Origin: Listeria grandensis FSL F6-0971
GTDB lineage: Bacteria; Bacillota; Bacilli; Lactobacillales; Listeriaceae
Direction of reading: 5' to 3'
Length of the DNA stretch: 64,000 bases
Assembly (NCBI RefSeq): GCF_000525835.1
Contig: NZ_AODD01000008.1
Location: 1-64,000 of the forward strand
In this document: positions 10,166 through 18,875 of the stretch, in pieces
How positions within the stretch are numbered: position 1 is the first letter of the stretch
How the letters are laid out: each line of letters begins with the position of its first letter
The notes under the pieces: model-generated
What the model was told of the DNA's origin: nothing
What the model saw: the letters and a program-made list of their open reading frames with translations, nothing else
Database searches by the model: none
Position numbers and translations under genes: made by a program

Positions 10166-10535
10166 CGTTCTCCCTCCAATGAAACAATCTTTCCTAAAAC
10201 ACATGACCAAGCTTAATCAATAATACCTCAACCCGCATGAACAAAGAAAACATTGCACCTCATATTCACAATATCGCAAGTGTACACTGAAACCTTCTTA
10301 AAAACTAGAGGTAAATCACAAAATGATGATTTAGTAACATTTTTTAATCATATATAACTTTTATTGAATTTCTGTCACATTTTCGCCACATTTAGCCGTT
10401 TATCTATCAAAAAAACCTATTGTATCCGCTTTCTTTAAAATTATTTTTCACTAAATTAGGTATTTGGAATCAGTTTGAAAAATCGGTTTTTGGTAAGGAA
10501 TAAAATTACTTTTTACAAATAATTCTGTCTGGCAC
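10166..10535. other. Divergent intergenic region between the adhesin and yebC-like genes
   Basis: About 370 AT-rich bases. It contains a TCACAAAAT half-site at 10316-10324, 151 bases upstream of the adhesin start. No convincing promoter pair for the adhesin was found. No coding frame with a ribosome-binding site is visible. Confidence 0.5.
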
Positions 10536-10564
10536 TTAACAAATCGCGGCAATACATTTATAAT
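10536..10564 (+). promoter_or_regulatory. Sigma-A promoter of the yebC-like gene
   Basis: TTAACA at 10536-10541 and TATAAT at 10559-10564 are separated by 17 bases, 46 bases before the ATG. Confidence 0.8.
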
Positions 10565-10609
10565 GGGACATAGTAACTGAAAACTCCTAATCAGAAAGAG
10601 AGTGGTAAT

Positions 10610-11329
10610 ATGGGCCGCAAATGGGCAAATATTAAAGAAAAGAAAGCATCAAAAGACGCAAATAACAGTCGTATTTACGCAAAATTCGGGGTTGAAATCT
10701 ACGTAGCCGCCAAACAAGGCGATCCAGATCCCCATTCCAACCAAAAACTCCGCTTCGTTATTGAACGCGCCAAAACATACAATGTTCCAAAACACATCAT
10801 TGACCGCGCCATCGAGAAAGCCAAAGGTACCGGCGACGAGAACTACTCCGAATTGCGTTACGAAGGCTTTGGCCCCAATGGCTCGATGGTTATTGTGGAT
10901 GCCTTAACAAACAACGTAAACCGCACCGCAGCAGATGTGCGCTCAGCGTACAGTAAAAACGGTGGCAATATGGGAGTAAGTGGCTCCGTTGCTTACATGT
11001 TTGATAATACCGCCGTATTCGGCATTGCCGATAAAGACGCCGACGAGCTACTTGAAACATTGATGGAAGCAGATGTGGACGTTCGCGATGTGGTGGATGA
11101 AGATGGCCAAGCGATTGTCTACGCAGAACCAGAAGATTTCCATAGCGTACAAGAAGTATTGAAAGCCGCTGGTATTGAAGAGTTCACCGTGGCCGAAATC
11201 GAAATGATTGCACAAAATGAAGTGGCACTTGAAGAAGACGATTTAGCGAAGTTCGAGAAAATGCTAGATGCGTTGGAAGACTTGGAAGATGTGCAAAAAG
11301 TGTATCATAATGTGGATTTGGGAGAATAA
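10610..11329 (+). CDS. YebC/PmpR-family protein, YeeI/YeeN branch (239 aa)
   Basis: The protein is full length for the family and colinear with it: an N-terminal basic helical region ([13 protein letters not shown]), the NSRIYAKFG segment, and the central FEGFGP-type motif (YEGFGPNG) followed by DNVNRT-like [12 protein letters not shown] and a [13 protein letters not shown] stretch. The [12 protein letters not shown] start, rather than MAGHSKWANIK, places it in the YeeI/YeeN branch that Bacillota carry beside a classical YebC. Members have been described as transcription regulators (PmpR) and, for some, as factors acting on ribosomes stalled at proline-rich stretches; which role applies here is not visible. 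Its own promoter lies upstream and a perfect hairpin follows, so it is a single-gene unit. Confidence 0.93.
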   Translation: MGRKWANIKEKKASKDANNSRIYAKFGVEIYVAAKQGDPDPHSNQKLRFVIERAKTYNVPKHIIDRAIEKAKGTGDENYSELRYEGFGPNGSMVIVDALTNNVNRTAADVRSAYSKNGGNMGVSGSVAYMFDNTAVFGIADKDADELLETLMEADVDVRDVVDEDGQAIVYAEPEDFHSVQEVLKAAGIEEFTVAEIEMIAQNEVALEEDDLAKFEKMLDALEDLEDVQKVYHNVDLGE

Positions 11330-11349
11330 TCTCTGAAAACATAAGTAAG

Positions 11350-11377
11350 CGCTATGTCTCGATAGAAAGACATAGCG
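11350..11377 (+). terminator. Hairpin terminator after the yebC-like gene
   Basis: A perfect 10-bp stem (11350-11359 with 11368-11377) with an 8-base loop, followed by a T-rich but interrupted tail. It lies 21 bases after the stop codon. Confidence 0.7.
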
Positions 11378-11408
11378 TCTATTTATTTCTATAACCATTC
11401 ATATAGAG

Positions 11409-11437
11409 TTGTTTTTGAATAACATTTAATGTAGAAT
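11409..11437 (+). promoter_or_regulatory. Predicted promoter of the holin-like toxin gene
   Basis: TTGTTT at 11409-11414 and TAGAAT at 11432-11437 are 17 bases apart. Transcription would start near 11444, giving a leader of about 107 bases before the GTG start and an mRNA of about 310 bases ending at the hairpin at 11723-11753. Confidence 0.6.
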
Positions 11438-11550
11438 AGAGTTTAACAAGTAAATGTTATGAGTAGTTGGCTAAATCCTTGCAAGATTGCGTGGTGATGC
11501 CTATGATTGTTTGTCCCTTCATTCGATTCGATATGAGTGGAGGTGATAAT

Positions 11551-11643
11551 GTGGACGTTGGTACGGCAATAGAGTTAATGCTTCTGTTTGGAATGTACAC
11601 CCTTGCCTTGTTAACTTACATGAAAAATAATCGAAAAAAATAA
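11551..11643 (+). CDS. Putative holin-like toxin of a type I toxin-antitoxin module (30 aa)
   Basis: A GTG start at 11551 is preceded by an unusually strong GGAGGTGA site. The 30-residue product has a short acidic N terminus (MDVGTAIE), one hydrophobic helix (LMLLFGMYTLALLTYM) and a basic tail (KNNRKK). This size, order and the LMLLFG core match the putative holin-like toxin family of Bacillota, whose members are thought to insert in the membrane and are usually silenced by an antisense RNA. Here a near-consensus promoter (11761-11789, minus strand) faces the gene from beyond its terminator, as expected for such an antisense RNA. An alternative ATG one base earlier, out of frame, gives only seven codons. 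The function is inferred from family resemblance and layout. Confidence 0.8.
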   Translation: MDVGTAIELMLLFGMYTLALLTYMKNNRKK

Positions 11644-11722
11644 ACTACTCTTTGGCATGGAAGGCTGTTGAGTAATTTATCTTTACAAAAATGGCCAATC
11701 ATTCTTAATGTGACCTTGTTAG

Positions 11723-11753
11723 GAGAGTTATGTAACTAGCATAGCTCTCTTTT
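11723..11753 (+). terminator. Terminator of the toxin mRNA
   Basis: GAGAGTTATG (11723-11732) pairs with CATAGCTCTC (11740-11749) with one G-T pair, followed by TTTT on the plus strand only. The antisense promoter begins seven bases further on. Confidence 0.75.
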
Positions 11754-11760
11754 CAATATC

Positions 11761-11789
11761 ATTATACCAATACATCATTCCTTTTGCAA
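11761..11789 (-). promoter_or_regulatory. Sigma-A promoter driving a predicted antisense antitoxin RNA
   Basis: On the minus strand TTGCAA (11784-11789) and TATAAT (11761-11766) are exactly 17 bases apart. Transcription would start near 11754 and run leftwards through the toxin terminator and 3' end. No coding frame follows, so the product is predicted to be a non-coding antisense RNA; its 3' end is not clear from sequence. Confidence 0.7.
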
Positions 11790-11820
11790 CACTAAAATCT
11801 ATTCCATTCAAATTGAATCT

Positions 11821-12210
11821 CTAATTCTTTTGCAATTCCAACCCCTTACGATCAATTTGAATCCAATACTCAACAATCTTCCCATTCCTCACCAAATAAA
11901 CAGCGCTGGCAATCTCGATCGTTTCTTTTCCATCAATCGTCTTCCCTGTTTGACGCCACCTAACATAAACTTTTGCACCATCCGCCAATACCTCCTGTAC
12001 TTCTAACAGGAAATCACCATACAAATCCTTCATTTCTTGCACGTGATTCGAATAGTCTTGCGGTGAACGCGTGACACTATATTCATTTTCAGCCTGCACT
12101 TGATGCGCGATGACCATTTCTGCCATAAACTCCGACGCACGCTCTATTTCTTTTCCAGAACGTACAATCTTGAAAAATTCGCTTACAATCTCTTTTTCAC
12201 TTTTTACCAT
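11821..12210 (-). CDS. SnoaL-like/NTF2-fold protein (129 aa)
   Basis: The sequence shows the single-domain NTF2-fold pattern of SnoaL-like polyketide-cyclase/ester-cyclase relatives: an N-terminal helix pair (IVSEFFKIVRSG, ASEFMAE), a central RSPQDYSNHVQEMKDLYGDF segment and C-terminal strands ending in the diagnostic GKIVEYW motif. Length is normal. The start at 12210 is supported by GAGAGGAG. A TG-extended TATAAT lies at 12246-12254. The neighbour is a divergent drug-efflux pump, but no regulator sits between them. Members of the fold bind or isomerise small hydrophobic molecules or simply serve as scaffolds; substrate not predictable. Confidence 0.8.
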   Translation of the reverse strand: MVKSEKEIVSEFFKIVRSGKEIERASEFMAEMVIAHQVQAENEYSVTRSPQDYSNHVQEMKDLYGDFLLEVQEVLADGAKVYVRWRQTGKTIDGKETIEIASAVYLVRNGKIVEYWIQIDRKGLELQKN

Positions 12211-12245
12211 CGTAAAACTCCTCTCACATATTGGATTTTGTATCG

Positions 12246-12254
12246 ATTATAGCA
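12246..12254 (-). promoter_or_regulatory. Extended -10 promoter of the NTF2-fold gene
   Basis: TGCTATAAT on the minus strand, about 36 bases before the start codon. No good -35 is seen, which extended -10 promoters tolerate. Confidence 0.5.
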
Positions 12255-12323
12255 TATACTTTCGAATAGGCGTTTAGAATTTGGCTTGGGGGAAATAGAC
12301 TAATTAGACAAGGGGGTTCGAAA

Positions 12324-13737
12324 ATGGAAAAAGCGGATAGACGAAGAACGTTGGCACTGGTTTCTATCATGCTCGGTGCTTTTATATCATTACTAGATAC
12401 AACGATTGTCAATGTCGCCCTACCCGACATCACGACCGCGCTTCATGCAACAAGTGAATCGATTGAGTGGATTATTTCAGGATACGCATTGGCGTTTGGA
12501 GTCGTCCTGATTCTCGCTGGACGGCTAGGTGATCGTTTCGGTCGGAAAAATATTTATATCTTTGGGATTTTGCTATTTTTAATTATGAGTATCACGGCCG
12601 GCTACGCGCAGACGGAGAAAAGCTTGATTATTTCCCGGGTAATACAGGGGCTCGCAGCGGGATTATTCTTCCCACAAATCAACGCGGTTATTATGGACAT
12701 GTATCACGGCAAACAGCTCGGAAAAATCTTCGGGATACTTGGCTCGGTAATTGGTGTCGCAACGGCGATTGGACCACTTGCAGGCGGATTCTTGATTGAG
12801 TTATTTGGGCCTGATAATGGTTGGCGTGCTGTGTTTTTTGTCAATGTACCAATTGTTTTAGTGACCTTAGTTCTGGCGATGTTGTACTTGCCGAAACACC
12901 AAAAACCTACAGAGAAGGTGCGATTCGACATTCCTGGAGTTCTCGGGTTAACGCTTGCTTTGATGTTATTACTATATCCGGTTATTTCGCGTGGTTCGAA
13001 TGGATTCCGATTCGTCGATTATATGTGGATGGCATCCTCCATACCTTTCTTCCTGTTACTGTATTGGTGGAGTGTACGGCAAGCAAAACGCGGAAATCAG
13101 CCTTTAATTTCGCCCAATTTGCTTAAAAATCAGCCATTTGTATCCGGAATGTTGCTTTCATTGGTTTATTTTGCAGCATTTACGAGTATTTTCTTCATTC
13201 TCTCGGTGACGTGGCAAACTGGTTTTGGTCAGTCTGCGATTGCGTCTGGGCTTGCCATTACGCCGTTTGCGATTGGGAGTGTCGTTGCAGCGGCAAATAG
13301 TAATCGGTTTATTATGAAACTTGGACGGCGGCTCTTGCATCTCGGCGTAGCGCTAGTGATAATCGGATTATCAGCGGTTTCCGTTGTTTTTCAGATGCAC
13401 GATGGTTGTTTTTTCAGCTTGGTGGCTTGCGCTGCCGTTATTGATTGCAGGACTTGGAAGCGGTTTGATTATTGCTCCACTGAACAGTTTTACGCTTTCG
13501 ACGGTAGTTGGGCCAGAGCGCGGCGGGGCCAGCGGAATGTTTAATACGGCGCAACGTGTGGGTTCCTCGTTCGGGATTGCGGTTGTTGGTTCAGTATTTT
13601 TCAGAACGCTCGGCGATGCAACTGGTGTGTCGCAAGCCAAGGCATTCTCAGACGGTTTGCAGACGAGTATGTATGTGAATATCGCGCTGTTGGTGGTTTG
13701 TTTTGTGTTGGTTTTTAGATTGCCGAAGAAGATATGA
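12324..13737 (+). pseudogene. DHA2-family (EmrB/QacA-type) drug efflux MFS transporter, frameshifted
   Basis: From the ATG at 12324 (AAGGGGG upstream) the frame encodes a typical 14-helix DHA2 transporter: a first helix with LLDTTIVNVALPDI, loop motif GRLGDRFGRK, and motif C-like GPLAGG near residue 150. The frame ends at 13544, but its last 45 residues are not membrane-like, while another frame to 13737 continues the family sequence (WWLALPLLIAGLGSG, PERGGASGMFN, GSSFGIAVVGSVF). Joining the frames needs removal of one base in the T6 run at 13409-13414 and yields about 470 residues, the usual length. It is broken as given, possibly by a sequencing error. If intact it would be a proton-driven multidrug exporter. 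Confidence 0.85.
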
Positions 13738-13742
13738 TTAGA

Positions 13743-13778
13743 AAAACGGTTCATTCCATGATGCGAATGAACCGTTTT
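13743..13778. terminator. Bidirectional terminator between the efflux pump and nucleotidase genes
   Basis: A perfect 14-bp stem (13743-13756 with 13765-13778), with an A tract on one side and a T tract on the other, sits between two convergent genes. Confidence 0.9.
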
Positions 13779-13797
13779 CTATAGAAATAAGGGTTAT

Positions 13798-14739
13798 CTA
13801 ATCCTGTTCCTTCTCATTTTCATTCGCTACACCGTATGGAATATGTACCGATGGGAATGACTTGGCAACATCATCAATATGCTCGAGTTGGTCATCAAAA
13901 AAGATATGTGGTTTATAAATTTTTAATACACTGTTCTTGTTTATCCCGCCTAAAAAGAATGCTTCATCTATTCGAATATCATACTCCCTAAGCGTTTTGA
14001 TAACTCTCTCATGTGCTGGTGCATTCCTAGCCGTACATAAAGCTACTCTAATCTTCGGTTTATACGAGTCATCCTCTTCAAATTTTGTAATTTCATACTT
14101 TTGAATTTCTGATATTTGTTTTAAAAAGCGAAATAATGGCCCTTCTCCCATTAGTTCATTAGCGTGTTCTCTCTCATGCTTTTGATAAGGTAGTAGTCCT
14201 CCACCTTTTTTATAAACTGTTTCTGATGCGTCATCAACAATTACTCCATCAAAATCAAAAGCTAATCTAAGCTCTTTCTCTGTTTCGTCATCCTTATAGT
14301 CTGTATCCTTAACATACCCAGCTGGAAAATTATATTTAATGGCTTCTTTCACATCAGCTAGATTTCCTGACAAGAAGAGAGAGGCATTAATTGCTTCCAT
14401 GTACTTAAATGGATTCTGACCCGCGACAAATATTGCCCGGCTAATAGTTAAACCATAAAATTCTATGGCTTTGAAAACTCTCAATCCTGTATCTGGATCA
14501 TTTCTAGAAAGTAAAATCACCTCAACTAGTTGCTTTTCCTTTGTATTTATTTCTAAAAGGCGCTTGATAAGCGCAAAAGCAACACCTTTTCCTAAAATAT
14601 TATTTTCATTCTCCCTTTGATATCTTCTATATGCATTTTCCTTTTCTTCTCTAAATACTTTATCGGATTCACTTAAGTCAAATAATGCACTAGAAGCCAC
14701 TGCAATTACTAACTTATCTGTAAGTTCAAATGCCATCAT
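13798..14739 (-). CDS. 5'-nucleotidase family protein (313 aa)
   Basis: The protein matches the cytosolic 5'-nucleotidase family (PF06189 type): an N-terminal region with SSALFDL, the VILLSRNDPDTGLRVF motif in the middle third, ISRAIFVAGQNP, then the HAD nucleophile segment LAFDFDGVIVDD near residues 160-170 and C-terminal ALCTARNAPAHERV and IFFDDQ. The DFDG and DD motifs supply the catalytic aspartates that hydrolyse nucleoside 5'-monophosphates. Two adjacent ATG codons follow GAGAGGG; either could start. It lies 16 bases after a Mrr-like nuclease gene on the same strand, and both are visibly more AT-rich than their neighbours, so the pair was probably acquired together. Confidence 0.85.
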   Translation of the reverse strand: MMAFELTDKLVIAVASSALFDLSESDKVFREEKENAYRRYQRENENNILGKGVAFALIKRLLEINTKEKQLVEVILLSRNDPDTGLRVFKAIEFYGLTISRAIFVAGQNPFKYMEAINASLFLSGNLADVKEAIKYNFPAGYVKDTDYKDDETEKELRLAFDFDGVIVDDASETVYKKGGGLLPYQKHEREHANELMGEGPLFRFLKQISEIQKYEITKFEEDDSYKPKIRVALCTARNAPAHERVIKTLREYDIRIDEAFFLGGINKNSVLKIYKPHIFFDDQLEHIDDVAKSFPSVHIPYGVANENEKEQD

Positions 14740-14755
14740 ACACCCTCTCTAGCTA

Positions 14756-15425
14756 TCAAGCCTTATCCAAATTTTGTTTGCCATACTTCAAATTATAGTC
14801 CGCAATTTTCATAGAATGCTTACATTTAGGAAAATTAGTACATCCAATAAAAGGAAAAGAATTTTGTACCTTATTATTTTTCTTCAACTTTAATATCCCA
14901 CTTCTACACTCTGGGCATTTTATATATCCCAACCTTTCAAAATAAGCCTCTGCTAATAATTCAGGTCTAATTTTCGCGATTAAATAATATAATTTCTTTC
15001 CATCTATAAGTTCCATCTTTTCCTGTTTGGCAATTTTTTGAGCATTCTCACTAAAAAAAGTTGTTGTAATAATACAGGTTTTTTCAATCCCTCTTCGTCT
15101 AGCGCCACTTATCAAGGTATTTACTACTTCTTTATTAACTAAATCATAGTTTTTATATGGGTCCATTCTTTTAGCTTGGATTGCAATCTTTTCTCGCCCC
15201 TGAGTAAGTATAATATCAATTCCATCATCGTATTTTTGAGTAAGCTCTGCATCATAACCTGCATATATAAATAAGTCTTTTAAAAAAAATTTCGAAATCC
15301 TCGCCACTCATTTCATTCAGATTCGCCACATCTTTTGATTCTACGTAATAATCTTTATCTCCATCCATAGACAAAAAATTAATGTTCTTAGATTTCTTAA
15401 ACAAATTCCATCCCACGTTCACCAT
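14756..15425 (-). pseudogene. Mrr-like restriction endonuclease with C-terminal zinc finger, frameshifted
   Basis: Two frames join into one protein. The upstream part starts at an ATG at 15425 and reaches MSGEDFEIFF, the usual opening of the Mrr-type nuclease fold. The downstream part carries the catalytic core (GYDAEL, DDGIDIILT, then IAIQAKR, a D...QxK set) to residue about 150, then a topoisomerase-like zinc finger with CPEC, GCTNFPKC. They are out of register by one extra base in a run of eight T (plus-strand A8 at 15282-15289). Joined length is about 222 residues. The family cleaves foreign, often methylated, DNA. No partner methylase is present, so it would act as a stand-alone type IV-like nuclease. 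Sequencing error is a real alternative to true inactivation. Confidence 0.75.
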
Positions 15426-15517
15426 TCCCCCATCAATTAAAATCTAGAATTTATTCTCATTATACCAAAAAAAGAAATATTATCCTACATTTCCCACAAT
15501 TATATTTCACTCACACT

Positions 15518-15547
15518 TTGTAAACCTCCTCACAATAATGCTATAAT
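15518..15547 (+). promoter_or_regulatory. Promoter of the ANL ligase gene
   Basis: TTGTAA at 15518-15523 and TATAAT at 15542-15547, spaced 18 bases and with a TG extension, 40 bases before the ATG. Confidence 0.65.
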
Positions 15548-15586
15548 TACCCCATCACAACCAAAAAAGGAGTTGACCGCCCATCC

Positions 15587-17119
15587 ATGTTTATTAACAA
15601 ATACAAACCACTAAACCTCTATACCAATTTCGCGCAAGCCGCGGAGCGTTTTCCGGGTCAGGCGATCTACTTTGACGAGCCTCTCACGGCTTTCCCTGAA
15701 CTTCAGCTACAGACTACATACCATGATGCAAAAAATGCCCTCATCACGAAGGCTGCTCAGCTTCAAAATATCGGTGTCAAAAAGGGCGAGAAGGTCATCG
15801 TTTATAAATCGGCCAAATTCGATACCTATCTTTTAGCTGTGGCTATTTCTTATCTCGGCGCGGTTCCAATCATGATTTCTGCGCACCTGCCTGCTGAAAC
15901 AATGGACATTCTGGTCGCGCGGCTGGACGATCCTTGGATGATATTCGATGGGGATACGGCGGCAAAAGCACAAAGTTTGAAAAACCTGCCTGCTTCGAAA
16001 TTAATCGCGGTCGAGGAGATTCTCGCAACGACTTTTGATCAGCTTTGTGAGCAAGATTTTCTCACGCCTGACACGATTTCTTACATGACGCATACTTCTG
16101 GTACGACTGGGGTTCCGAAACTTATCGCACACTCGGCGAACTCAATGGGTTGGCGCACGAAATGGCAAAAGAACATTTTGAGCCTCATCCGGAAGCGAGG
16201 CCTCGTCGCTTTTCATATTTCGCCAGTGCATTCGCGATTCAATATCGGGATTTCATCGCTGATGGCGAAAGGTTTTCCACTACTCCCAATCGCCAATCCA
16301 AGCCGGGCTAACATAACGAAAATCATGACGGAATACGCGCCGATGATTTTGGAAACGCATCCGAACCATTTTGTGCAGTGGGCTTCACTTGCTCGTGAGG
16401 AACCGGAAGTTTTCCAAAGCGTGAAATACTATCATTCCACGTTTGACGCGATTAATAAGGAAACGATGGCGACTTTTTTGCGTTGTTCGAAATATCGTTT
16501 ACCGGTCTTCTTGCAGGTTTACGGGCAGAGTGAGTGTGGACCAATGATTATGCGTTTCCATACGAAGTCCACGCTCAAACGGACGAATGCGCGTGCGATG
16601 GGCGTTGGAATGCCTAGTTTAACGAAAGCTCGGATTGTGGATCAGGACGGAAAGCCAGTTTCTGCCGGGGTTAGCGGGAATATCCAGATGTTCTCGAAAG
16701 GCCGGGCGCTGACGTATTACAAAGAAACCCCGCGTTTTAAGGAAAATGTCTACGGCGCTTGGTGGGATAGCGGCGATTACGGTGTCAAAAGTCGGCTCGG
16801 AGGCCTTTCCCTGCTTGACCGCCAAGTCGATCTCGTTGATAAAATCGACAGCACACTCGCGATTGAGGATGCCCTTCTTGATGAGCTGACTTTTCTAGAT
16901 GAAGTCGTGATTATTCGAGGCAAAAATGGGAGTCCACAGCCGATTGTGGCGGTGAATGAGCGTGCGGAAATGAATTGGGATCTATGGTGGAAAAAAGTAT
17001 CCGATTTACCGCACCTCAATGAACCAATTCTCATGAAATATGATGCGATGCCACGGACGGCGACGATGAAAATTCAGCGCTTAGAGTTGGAACGTTTGCT
17101 TCAAAATAGCGAAATTTAG
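15587..17119 (+). CDS. AMP-forming acyl/aryl-CoA synthetase-like (ANL superfamily) enzyme (510 aa)
   Basis: All core adenylation motifs are present: the phosphate loop THTSGTTGVPKL near residue 170, YGQSECGP near 315, DSGDYG near 395, and the C-terminal PRTATMKIQRLEL with the catalytic lysine. The protein should adenylate a carboxylate and transfer it to CoA or another acceptor. Length fits the family. The start is the only in-frame ATG near AAGGAG, though the spacing (14 bases) is long, so translation may be weak. The gene is isolated: its own promoter upstream, a terminator downstream, and no carrier protein, thioesterase or fatty acid genes beside it. Substrate cannot be predicted. MenE- or DltA-type roles are unlikely because their gene partners are absent. 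Confidence 0.85.
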   Translation: MFINKYKPLNLYTNFAQAAERFPGQAIYFDEPLTAFPELQLQTTYHDAKNALITKAAQLQNIGVKKGEKVIVYKSAKFDTYLLAVAISYLGAVPIMISAHLPAETMDILVARLDDPWMIFDGDTAAKAQSLKNLPASKLIAVEEILATTFDQLCEQDFLTPDTISYMTHTSGTTGVPKLIAHSANSMGWRTKWQKNILSLIRKRGLVAFHISPVHSRFNIGISSLMAKGFPLLPIANPSRANITKIMTEYAPMILETHPNHFVQWASLAREEPEVFQSVKYYHSTFDAINKETMATFLRCSKYRLPVFLQVYGQSECGPMIMRFHTKSTLKRTNARAMGVGMPSLTKARIVDQDGKPVSAGVSGNIQMFSKGRALTYYKETPRFKENVYGAWWDSGDYGVKSRLGGLSLLDRQVDLVDKIDSTLAIEDALLDELTFLDEVVIIRGKNGSPQPIVAVNERAEMNWDLWWKKVSDLPHLNEPILMKYDAMPRTATMKIQRLELERLLQNSEI

Positions 17120-17124
17120 ACGTG

Positions 17125-17168
17125 AAAAAAGGATAGCCCTTCGTCTCACTGAAATGGCTATCCTTTTT
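17125..17168. terminator. Bidirectional terminator between the ANL ligase and ABC permease genes
   Basis: A 13-bp stem (GGATAGCC core, arms 17125-17138 and 17156-17168) with A and T tracts on both sides, between two convergent genes. Confidence 0.9.
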
Positions 17169-17170
17169 CG

Positions 17171-17932
17171 CTATTCTGTTTTCCTCTTGTAGATTTGCAT
17201 CGAAGCTATCATCGCAATAATGAAAATCCCTCCGCACCAAGCAATTGCCGTCCAAACTTCGCCGGTATTCACGTTTCCAACTAGCAGAGAACGGACACTT
17301 TCAATAATTGGCGTCATCGGCTGGTTTTCCGCAAACGCCCGCACGACTTTGTTCATCGAATCCGTTGGTGCAAAAGCCGAGCTAATGAATAGTAGCAACA
17401 GGATGAGATAGCTAAACGAAGCCGATCCTTCTGGGCTTTTTGCGAGCAATCCTGATATCACGGCAATCCATGTCATCGCCAACGTGAACAGCAGCAAAAT
17501 CAAAATAACGACGAGCCAGCCAACAAATCCTGCTTCTGGTCTGAATCCCAAAAGGAACGCTACCAAAACAATCACAAGCGTCGAAATCAAATTGAAAACA
17601 ACGGACGTCACGACATGTCCTGTCAAAATAGACGATTTAGCAATAGGCATCGAGTGGAAACGGTCAATAATTCCTGTGGTAACATCATGGCTTAGCCTTA
17701 CCGCCGTATACGTCGTCCCCATCGCGATACATAAAAACATAATCCCCGGAACGACATAGTTAATATAATTTTCCGAACCTGTATCAATCGAACCTCCAAA
17801 AACATATACAAACATCAACATAATCATCAGTGGCATCGCAATCGTCGTAATGATCGTATCCGCACTTCGAAAGGCATGCTTCATGTTGCGCCCAACCATT
17901 ACTTGCATATCATTCCAATTATTCCGCATCAT
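17171..17932 (-). CDS. ABC-2 type transport permease (253 aa)
   Basis: Six membrane segments in the ABC-2 pattern: TM1 at residues about 25-50 after a cytoplasmic start (MMRNNWNDMQVMVGRN), then GIMFLCIAMG, the amphipathic IDRFHSMPIAKSS coupling segment, and three further helices with a SFSYLILLLLFISSAFAP turn and a C-terminal KRK. This is a DrrB/YhgE-like exporter subunit of normal length. It overlaps the ATPase gene by four bases (ATGA), so the two are translationally coupled and form one exporter, probably for a drug, peptide or lipid-like molecule. Confidence 0.9.
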   Translation of the reverse strand: MMRNNWNDMQVMVGRNMKHAFRSADTIITTIAMPLMIMLMFVYVFGGSIDTGSENYINYVVPGIMFLCIAMGTTYTAVRLSHDVTTGIIDRFHSMPIAKSSILTGHVVTSVVFNLISTLVIVLVAFLLGFRPEAGFVGWLVVILILLLFTLAMTWIAVISGLLAKSPEGSASFSYLILLLLFISSAFAPTDSMNKVVRAFAENQPMTPIIESVRSLLVGNVNTGEVWTAIAWCGGIFIIAMIASMQIYKRKTE

Positions 17933-18861
17933 GCTTCACCCTTTCTATCGATAATTGTGAGGAATACGTCCTCTAGTGTCGGCGATTTTTGCGAAAACTC
18001 AAGCACTGCGATATTCGCCGCTTCCAACTTCCCTAAAATCGCCATTAGTTGTGTCGTGCTACCATCAATCGTTACCGTTACCAACTGCTCGCCCGCATTC
18101 AAAGTCGGATTGAAGTCAATCAGCGCCGCGTTTGCCGCCATAACCTCGCCTTCCTCTGCAAAACGCAATTCCAAATGACCGTTCGGCAACATCCGCTTCA
18201 ACTCACCAACCGTCCCATTTGCCACGATTTTACCATCATTCAAAATGGCAATCTGATTCGCTAATTGCTCCGCTTCTTCTAAATACTGCGTCGTCAAAAA
18301 TACCGTTGTTCCATTGCTCGCGAGCTCCCGAATAATTTTCCACATCGCTAAACGACTCTGCGGATCTAGCCCCGTTGTAGGCTCATCCAAAAAGATTACC
18401 TCCGGATTCCCGACCAAACTCATCGCAAGATCCAGTCTCCGTCTCATCCCACCAGAATACGTTGAAAGCGCCCGATCTGCGGCATCCGTCAAGCCAAACC
18501 GCGCTAACAACTCGTCCGCAATTCCCGCTGCATCTGGCAAATGCCGTAATTTCGCAATCAATCGCACATTCTCACGCCCAGTCAGAATCTCATCCACCGC
18601 CGCATTTTGCCCAGTTAAACTGATTGCCGCGCGCACTAAATTCCCCTGTTTCACAACATCCGCGTCACAAATCTGCGCATCGCCACCATCCGGCTTCAAA
18701 AGCGTTGCTAGAATCCGAATTGTGGTTGTTTTCCCAGCACCGTTTGACCCTAATAACGCGAAAACCGTTCCTTTTTCAACGGTGAAACTGATTTTTTTCA
18801 ACACTTCTACATTTTTATAAGACTTCTCCAAATTATTAACAGAAATCGTATTTTGTACCAT
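17929..18861 (-). CDS. ABC transporter ATP-binding protein, DrrA-like (310 aa)
   Basis: A full nucleotide-binding domain is present: Walker A GSNGAGKTT (near residue 38), Q-loop, signature YSGGMRRRLD (near 140), Walker B VIFLDEPTTGLD, and the H-loop region TTQYLEEAEQLA. The C-terminal 80 residues form the regulatory extension typical of the daunorubicin-resistance DrrA group (LEFSQKSPTLEDVFL). It energises the permease encoded next. It is the third gene of a four-gene operon headed by a PadR regulator, which fits a drug- or envelope-stress-inducible exporter. Confidence 0.93.
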   Translation of the reverse strand: MVQNTISVNNLEKSYKNVEVLKKISFTVEKGTVFALLGSNGAGKTTTIRILATLLKPDGGDAQICDADVVKQGNLVRAAISLTGQNAAVDEILTGRENVRLIAKLRHLPDAAGIADELLARFGLTDAADRALSTYSGGMRRRLDLAMSLVGNPEVIFLDEPTTGLDPQSRLAMWKIIRELASNGTTVFLTTQYLEEAEQLANQIAILNDGKIVANGTVGELKRMLPNGHLELRFAEEGEVMAANAALIDFNPTLNAGEQLVTVTIDGSTTQLMAILGKLEAANIAVLEFSQKSPTLEDVFLTIIDRKGEA

Positions 18862-18875
18862 TTTACACGCTTCCT

